Source: Paenibacillus sp. HWE-109 (GTDB lineage: Bacteria; Bacillota; Bacilli; Paenibacillales; NBRC-103111). Taken from it: a stretch of 64,000 nt of DNA. The stretch covers positions 3,658,001 to 3,722,000 of the forward strand of contig NZ_CP091881.1 of NCBI RefSeq assembly GCF_022163125.1, given 5' to 3'. Shown piece by piece: positions 59,339-64,000 of the stretch. The number at the start of each line of letters is the position of its first letter. The stretch's first letter is position 1. The position numbers and the translations under genes were made by a program. Below the pieces are notes generated by a model that was given only the letters and a program-made list of their open reading frames with translations, made no database searches and was not told the DNA's origin.

Positions 59339-61300
59339 ATGCGGCGATATTTATCTACTATTACTCTAGCTCTTGGTTTAGGAATCATCCTCTTTCCCCA
59401 TCACTCTAATAACGAGACCAAACCAGGCCCGGAAGTGTATAGCGCAAAGTATGAGACGAATTCGAAGTTAGCTCTCCTCGAGCAGGATGTGAAGCTGACA
59501 GACGATTTGTGCAGAACTCAATGCTCAACCGACTATGTGAAAATGATTTCCCAGATCGAAGGCGGAGAACCCCCTGACAAGGTCTTAACCAGCATGAAAT
59601 CTGCACACGAGAAAATGGATGTGCTCATATGGACGAAACGCAATCAAACCATTGAGCAAGGGGTAAAAGCCGGAGAAATACCTGTTTCTTATAAAGAGCA
59701 AGCTGCTGCTTATTTAGCCGAAGCCAAAGCTGCGGCTGAATCGGGAAGACACTACCAATCCCCGAAATTCGGCGCTGGACAGCAAGTTTATTTTGTCCAA
59801 GGACTTCCCGCATCGAATGGTGAGAACTCGCTGATTGGCGTCATTCATCAAGATATTTTGCATCAAGTGACGGATCATCAGATGAAAAATTTGCGCCTTG
59901 AACCTTATCCCAATGAAAATAGATGGAAAGTGGAATCGGTCGATACCGATACGCTGAAAGATAAAGTGGTTGATCATCCGGAAGATAATCAAGGAACCAG
60001 CCATTATCACCAAAATGAAGTTGTCGTCAAATTCAAGCAAGACCCTACCGAAGCACAACTGGCACAGATCAAAAGTGAGATTAAAGCGACATCTGTTCAA
60101 AAAATCGGTTATACCTTTGTCTTCCGCACGGAAGGTATGGAAGCCAAAGCCCTTATGGCTTATTTCGGCAAATGGGATGTTGCTTATGTTGAGCCTCACT
60201 TTCTTTATCTAACAAATGACTATTATGATGATCAGGAAGAAGATACGACCGATACGACTAAGACCGATTATACAAATTCACAGAATTCACAAACGTCAAG
60301 CATAGCGCCAAACTTCAAGCCGAATGACAATTTATTCAGCAAATATCAATGGAATCTCCCTCTGATTGAAACCGTCGAAGGGTGGCAATTCAATCGCGGC
60401 GCCAAAGATGTTATTGTCGCTGTTGTTGATACGGGAGCTGATCTGCAGCATCCTGACTTAAAGGGGCAACTGCTGCCAGGCTACAATGTGATTACCGGCA
60501 ACGATCAACCGCAAGATGATGTGGGACATGGCACACATGTTACAGGCGTCATTGCTGCGATCGTCAACAACAATCTGGGTGTTGCGGGGATGACCTGGTA
60601 CAATAAAGTAATGCCGGTCAAAGTGTTGGATCAGACAGGTGCAGGCAGCACCTACTCCGTTGCTCAAGGGATTATCTGGGCAGCCGATCATGGCGCCAAG
60701 GTGATGAATTTAAGCCTCGGGAATTACGCCGACTCCGGATTTCTGCACGATGCCATCAAATACGCCTATGACAAAGACGTAGCGCTCATCGCGGCGAGCG
60801 GCAACGATAATACTGAAAGACCAGGCTATCCCGCTGCTTATCCGGAAGTATTCGCCGTAGCTGCCAGTGATTCAGAAAATAAAAAAGCTCCTTTTTCCAA
60901 CTACGGTGATTATATTGATGTGACTGCGCCTGGTGTAAGCATTGCGAGTACGTATCCTGACAATCAATATGCGGCTTTATCCGGGACTTCGATGGCAAGC
61001 CCTCACGTCACTGCTTTGGCAGCGTTGATCCGCTCCACGAATCCCAATTTGAAAAACACTGACGTATACCAAATTATGAGAGACTCAGCTCAAGACTTGG
61101 GTACAACTGGGTTTGACAAATATTTTGGCTACGGGCTGATCGATGTCTCCAAAGCCATCCAATTGGCCGAAAAACGAACAACTACTAGCTTTAATTGGTC
61201 GAAAAACTGGTTTACGCAGCGGTTCATTTCCCAGAAATACGCGTGGAGACCCAATGACAATAACTTAACGAAAACCAGCGAATCCAAAACTAATTTCTGA
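59339..61300 (+). CDS. Membrane-anchored subtilase (S8) with Cache-like N-terminal region
   Basis: Serine protease of 653 residues. An N-terminal membrane segment (about 5-20) lacks a clear cleavage site and probably stays as an anchor. Residues about 30-200 form an extracytoplasmic region with YFVQGLPASNGENSLIGVIH, reminiscent of a single-Cache sensor domain; about 226-292 is a fervidolysin/I9-like propeptide; the S8 domain has Asp 364 (VVDTG), His 397 (GHGTH), Asn in AASGND and Ser 551 (SGTSMA). The ATG at 59339 follows AAGGAGG by 7 bases. It has its own terminator. The sensor-plus-protease combination is unusual; role unknown. Confidence 0.88.
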   Translation: MRRYLSTITLALGLGIILFPHHSNNETKPGPEVYSAKYETNSKLALLEQDVKLTDDLCRTQCSTDYVKMISQIEGGEPPDKVLTSMKSAHEKMDVLIWTKRNQTIEQGVKAGEIPVSYKEQAAAYLAEAKAAAESGRHYQSPKFGAGQQVYFVQGLPASNGENSLIGVIHQDILHQVTDHQMKNLRLEPYPNENRWKVESVDTDTLKDKVVDHPEDNQGTSHYHQNEVVVKFKQDPTEAQLAQIKSEIKATSVQKIGYTFVFRTEGMEAKALMAYFGKWDVAYVEPHFLYLTNDYYDDQEEDTTDTTKTDYTNSQNSQTSSIAPNFKPNDNLFSKYQWNLPLIETVEGWQFNRGAKDVIVAVVDTGADLQHPDLKGQLLPGYNVITGNDQPQDDVGHGTHVTGVIAAIVNNNLGVAGMTWYNKVMPVKVLDQTGAGSTYSVAQGIIWAADHGAKVMNLSLGNYADSGFLHDAIKYAYDKDVALIAASGNDNTERPGYPAAYPEVFAVAASDSENKKAPFSNYGDYIDVTAPGVSIASTYPDNQYAALSGTSMASPHVTALAALIRSTNPNLKNTDVYQIMRDSAQDLGTTGFDKYFGYGLIDVSKAIQLAEKRTTTSFNWSKNWFTQRFISQKYAWRPNDNNLTKTSESKTNF

Positions 61301-61308
61301 TTCATCAG

Positions 61309-61346
61309 GCTGCCCTGAGGTTTACGAACCTTGGGGCAGCTTTTTG
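61309..61346 (+). terminator. Terminator of the subtilase gene
   Basis: GCTGCCC and GGGCAGC, with inner GAGGTT/AACCTT pairing around TACG, are followed by TTTTTG. It lies just after the protease stop. Confidence 0.92.
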
Positions 61347-61356
61347 CGTGACCAAA

Positions 61357-61392
61357 ATAAATACCCGCAAGGCCTAAGCCTTGCGGGTAACC
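61357..61392 (-). terminator. Terminator of rnpB
   Basis: On the minus strand TACCCGCAAGG and CCTTGCGGGTA form an 11-base stem followed by TTTATTTTGG, directly after the 3' end of the RNase P RNA. Confidence 0.9.
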
Positions 61393-61399
61393 GACAGTA

Positions 61400-61820
61400 T
61401 GGAAAGTTTGCCGTAAGCCGGGTTCTGTACTTCCGGTGGTCATAGCGGGCGTCTGTCCCCTGCCACCATTGAAGCGACAATCATCTATCTAGGCCATACA
61501 TTGCTGCACAGCTCAAGCGACCAACCCGAACGCGTCTCAGGCGAAGACTGCCGCCTCGAAAGCGGCTAGCGTTCCTCTAGGTCTTGCTCCAAGTGGGGTT
61601 TACCAGGATCTATGTCACCATAGAACCTCGTGGTCTCTTACACCACGGTTCCACCCTTGCCTGATCTTGTCCGAAGACAAGCCATCGGCGGTCCATTTCT
61701 GTGGCCCTATCCTTCAACTCGCGTTGACTGGACGTTATCCAGCACCCTGCCATATGGAGCCCGGACTTTCCTCTCGCTGTGGCTTACCCACAGCCAGCGA
61801 TTGTCTGTCAAACTTTCCGA
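61400..61820 (-). ncRNA. rnpB: RNase P RNA, class A type
   Basis: Catalytic RNA that matures tRNA 5' ends. On the minus strand the ends pair as helix P1 (GGAAAGTTTG near 61818 with CAAACTTTCC near 61401). The universal blocks AGAGGAAAGTCCGGGCTCC, CGCCGATGGC, AAGGGTGGAACC, GGTAAACCCCA...GGAGCAAG, ATAGATGATTG and ACAGAACCCGGCTTA appear in order. GGCTCC, GGCAGGGTGC and CAGAACCCGGCTTA follow the class A (E. coli-like) arrangement rather than the class B form of Bacillus (which has ACATGGCTTACAGAACG). A P19-like stem with GGTGG/CCACC is present. It has its own promoter and terminator. Confidence 0.95.
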
Positions 61821-61830
61821 CGCATTTGCT

Positions 61831-61859
61831 AGTATACTAGGAATGCCTTTGAATTACAA
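61831..61859 (-). promoter_or_regulatory. Promoter of rnpB
   Basis: On the minus strand TTGTAA (61854-61859) and TATACT (61831-61836) are 17 bases apart; the start would be near 61824, consistent with the 5' end of P1. Confidence 0.75.
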
Positions 61860-61870
61860 CTCTGTTTGAT

Positions 61871-62980
61871 CTATAAAAACTGGAAAGGTTCTGTATCAAC
61901 CTCGGATGCGAGCACCTGCGTCTGGGTTTTGGTCAGTTGCGCGGCGAGATAATCGGCCACGCCGCGCTTCATGATCTTCTCGACGTTGTGCCCAACGTCG
62001 ATCAAGGTCAACCCCGCAGCCAGCGCATCGTGTGCGGTGTGGTAGTCGATATCGCCGGTGATCAGCACATCGGCGCCGGCAAACATGGCGTGCCGCATGT
62101 AGCGGCCGCCAGAGCCGCCCAGCACGGCCACCTTGCGGATGGGCCGTGTTAGATCCCCGACGACGCGCACTGCCGGCACGTCGAAAACCTGCTTCGCGAG
62201 CTCGGTCAGCTCTCGGAGCGTCATGGCCGCGGGCAGCTTGCCTACGCGCCCCAGACCGAACACTCTACCCTTGAGGTCCATCGGGTAGAGGTCATAGGCC
62301 ACCTCCTCATAGGGGTGGGCCTTGAGCATGGCTTGAACCGCCTTGCGCTGGACGCTGGCGGTTACAATTGTCTCCACGCGTACTTCCTGTACGCGTTCCA
62401 GCTTGCCCGCTTCCCCGATAAACGGGTGCGTCCCTTCCTGCGGCAGGAACGTGCCCGTGCCGGGGATGTTGAAGCTGCAGTGGCTGTACTGCCCAATCCA
62501 CCCCGCGCCCGCGGTGAATAAGGCATCCAGCACCGCCTGATGATGCGTCTCAGGGACGAAGACAACAAGTTTCTGCAGTTTCTCGGTATGCACATCTTCC
62601 AGATGCGAAAGCTCCGTTAAGCCAAGCTTGTCCGCCATCATATCGTTGACGCCGCCTTCGGCCACATCCAAATTCGTATGGGCAATATAGACCGCGATGT
62701 CATTCTTGATTAATTTCTCATATAAACGGCCTGCCGGTGTATCCGTTTGAAGATGCGCGAGCGGCCGGAAAATAATCGCATGATGGGCGATTATCAAATT
62801 GGCTCCAAGCTCAATCGCTTCTTGAACGACCTCATCGGTAACATCCAAGGCGACAAGCACTTTTTGAATTTCCTTTTGCAACGAACCTAACTGCAAGCCA
62901 ATTTTGTCATCCGGCATCGCATAGTGCTTGGGTGCCAGCTGTTCGAACAGCTGAACTACGGTTTGACCTTTTGCAAACAT
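61871..62980 (-). CDS. Nif3-like dinuclear metal centre protein
   Basis: Protein of 369 residues (YqfO/NIF3 family) that forms a toroidal hexamer and binds two metal ions. The metal ligands are seen in LIIAHHAIIF near 61-70 and HTNLDVAEGGVND near 100-112 and DVGHNVEK near the end. A central YqfO insertion domain covers about 125-235. Function is debated. It overlaps trmK by 25 bases, so the two are coupled. The middle portion (about 61930-62540) is markedly richer in G+C than the ends of the gene. Confidence 0.9.
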   Translation of the reverse strand: MFAKGQTVVQLFEQLAPKHYAMPDDKIGLQLGSLQKEIQKVLVALDVTDEVVQEAIELGANLIIAHHAIIFRPLAHLQTDTPAGRLYEKLIKNDIAVYIAHTNLDVAEGGVNDMMADKLGLTELSHLEDVHTEKLQKLVVFVPETHHQAVLDALFTAGAGWIGQYSHCSFNIPGTGTFLPQEGTHPFIGEAGKLERVQEVRVETIVTASVQRKAVQAMLKAHPYEEVAYDLYPMDLKGRVFGLGRVGKLPAAMTLRELTELAKQVFDVPAVRVVGDLTRPIRKVAVLGGSGGRYMRHAMFAGADVLITGDIDYHTAHDALAAGLTLIDVGHNVEKIMKRGVADYLAAQLTKTQTQVLASEVDTEPFQFL

Positions 62981-63720
62981 GCGAGTACCTCCTTGATCTC
63001 ATTCATTTCCTGTCTCACTTGCGCCGCTTTCTCGATGGAAGTTTCCGCAGTTGATCGACCCAGTTGATCCTCAATCATCGCCAGCTTCCTTAATTCACTT
63101 TCCCACTTTGCAAACCATACATCCGGTGCTTGATGAATCAAATATGGCCCCATCTGAAGCAGGCGCTCCTGTGAAACCTTTAAGCCTCCTGCAAGCAAGC
63201 GTTCTGCGTACAGGTCTGCCAGCTTTGCTTTCTCTTCTGCGGGTACAGCAACAGCCGTTAGAATTTCATAGATTTTGCCGTCTTCCTCCAGTATGGTTTC
63301 CGACTCCAGTTTCCACCCTTGTTCTAACAGCCAGCGTCGAACGTGGTCTTCGCCAACATTCGGCTGCAAAATGAGATGGGTTACTCCTGTAAGCTTATGT
63401 TTCCCTGCCTCCAGAATGCTTGCCATCAGACTGCCGCCCATGCCGGCAATTGTGATCACATTCACTTCACCTGCTTCAATCACAGCTAATCCGTCGCCGG
63501 ATCTTACACTTATTAGTTTAGACAAGCCGCTCTCAAGCACCTGCCTTGTTGCAGCTTCATAAGGTCCTGGATTCACTTCACCAGCCACAGCAAACAAAAT
63601 AATACCCCGCTGAGCCAAATAAGTTGGCAACAGGGCATGATCCGATCCAATATCCGCGACTTTGGAACCTGCAGGAACACGATCTGCAATCATTTGCAAT
63701 CTTTTCGATAATTTCACCAT
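62956..63720 (-). CDS. trmK: tRNA (adenine(22)-N(1))-methyltransferase
   Basis: SAM-dependent enzyme of 254 residues that methylates A22 of certain tRNAs. The Rossmann motif VADIGSDHALLP near 21-32 and NVITIAGMGGSLM near 86-98 are typical; a C-terminal coiled-coil domain (about 160-250) is as in YqfN of Bacillus. It begins 3 bases after the upstream membrane protein stop and overlaps nif3. Position matches Bacillus trmK-nif3. Confidence 0.92.
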   Translation of the reverse strand: MVKLSKRLQMIADRVPAGSKVADIGSDHALLPTYLAQRGIILFAVAGEVNPGPYEAATRQVLESGLSKLISVRSGDGLAVIEAGEVNVITIAGMGGSLMASILEAGKHKLTGVTHLILQPNVGEDHVRRWLLEQGWKLESETILEEDGKIYEILTAVAVPAEEKAKLADLYAERLLAGGLKVSQERLLQMGPYLIHQAPDVWFAKWESELRKLAMIEDQLGRSTAETSIEKAAQVRQEMNEIKEVLACLQKVKP

Positions 63721-63723
63721 ACG

Positions 63724-64000
63724 TTACATTACCCACTCTACCCATTTTTTACGAAACAAAAATAATGCGATGCCCGCAGAGACTAATTTAGCAGTAAAAG
63801 ACAATTGGATGACGCGCGCTGTCATATCGACATCGACTAAGAATGTCATAGCCTCTGGCGCAAACCAAGCGATGCCGCCAACCAGAAGCAATACACCAGC
63901 AGCTTGCTTATTCGTATGATGCGCAAGCCAAGCAATCCATATGAGTACAATACTCACCGGTATCCAACTGAGCTCGAGTGAGAACCAGCCTGGACTCTCC
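63724..64000 (-). CDS. Membrane protein, 5' end beyond the window
   Basis: The frame is open from the stop at 63724 to the window edge, giving the last 91 residues. An in-frame GTG at 63957 could be read as a start, but the upstream codons (GWFSLELSWIP) also look like protein and there is no ribosome site before the GTG, so the gene is probably cut by the edge. Three hydrophobic segments end with FRKKWVEWVM. It lies 3 bases upstream of trmK. Family not recognised. Confidence 0.65.
   Translation of the reverse strand, partial: ESPGWFSLELSWIPVSIVLIWIAWLAHHTNKQAAGVLLLVGGIAWFAPEAMTFLVDVDMTARVIQLSFTAKLVSAGIALFLFRKKWVEWVM

Noticed and set aside
61630..61869. 79-codon plus-strand frame
   Set aside because: It lies inside the RNase P RNA gene on the opposite strand; the sequence is explained by the RNA.

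Overview
The window is chromosomal DNA of a spore-forming, Gram-positive bacterium of the Paenibacillus type (Paenibacillaceae, Bacillales). The evidence is a complete Bacillales-style dcw (division and cell wall) cluster with a SpoVD-like protein, sporulation genes (gerR-like, ylaJ-like, spoVE-like), bacillithiol synthesis, DUF2626, DUF1540 and DUF3907 proteins, AGGAGG-type ribosome binding sites, and sigma-A-like promoters. Almost all genes lie on the minus strand. I see no tRNA, rRNA, CRISPR array, prophage or intact insertion sequence.

Positions 1-12838 hold the dcw cluster, read from high to low coordinates: mraZ, rsmH, ftsL, a two-PASTA class B PBP, spoVD, murE, murF, mraY, murD, spoVE/ftsW and the first codons of murG. 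A 10-bp-period operator of AAAGTGG-like repeats precedes mraZ. Positions 12964-25837 hold genes that in Bacillus lie in the compact gerR-panE-bshC-mraZ block. Here that block is opened up by a five-gene oligopeptide ABC transporter operon (oppABCDF), an S-adenosylhomocysteine hydrolase gene and a DUF4349 lipoprotein gene with an ECF-sigma-like promoter.

Positions 26079-35868 are a mixed region: DUF2626, a MidA-type methyltransferase, an uncharacterised lipoprotein, a PcsB/CwlO-like coiled-coil secreted protein without a hydrolase domain, a small unknown protein, and the yla-type group (phoH-like ylaK, ylaJ, two unknown genes, ylaH, typA). A 48-codon gene that ordinary length cut-offs miss lies at 32425-32571. 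Positions 35915-50444 are dominated by an eight-gene envelope system: a secreted/anchored 811-residue protein, an ABC-2 exporter pair, a membrane coiled-coil protein with a very GC-rich low-complexity tail, a MoxR AAA+ ATPase, a DUF58 protein and two VWA membrane proteins. An oppositely oriented MFS transporter gene splits it. This is the best candidate in the window for an undescribed multi-component system.

Positions 50571-64000 carry terC, thiI with its cysteine desulfurase partner, a lytic transglycosylase, a cluster of palindromic intergenic repeats, a CNNM/CBS membrane protein, small unknowns, an intracellular GH15 enzyme, a ypuI-like gene, a membrane-tethered subtilase with a sensor-like N-terminal region, a class A type RNase P RNA gene (rnpB), and the nif3-trmK pair with a truncated membrane protein gene at the window edge. 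Several genes (murF, the VWA gene, the coiled-coil gene, nif3) contain blocks that by eye are much richer in G+C than their flanks. All coordinates, motifs and structures were read by eye; no database search was run.
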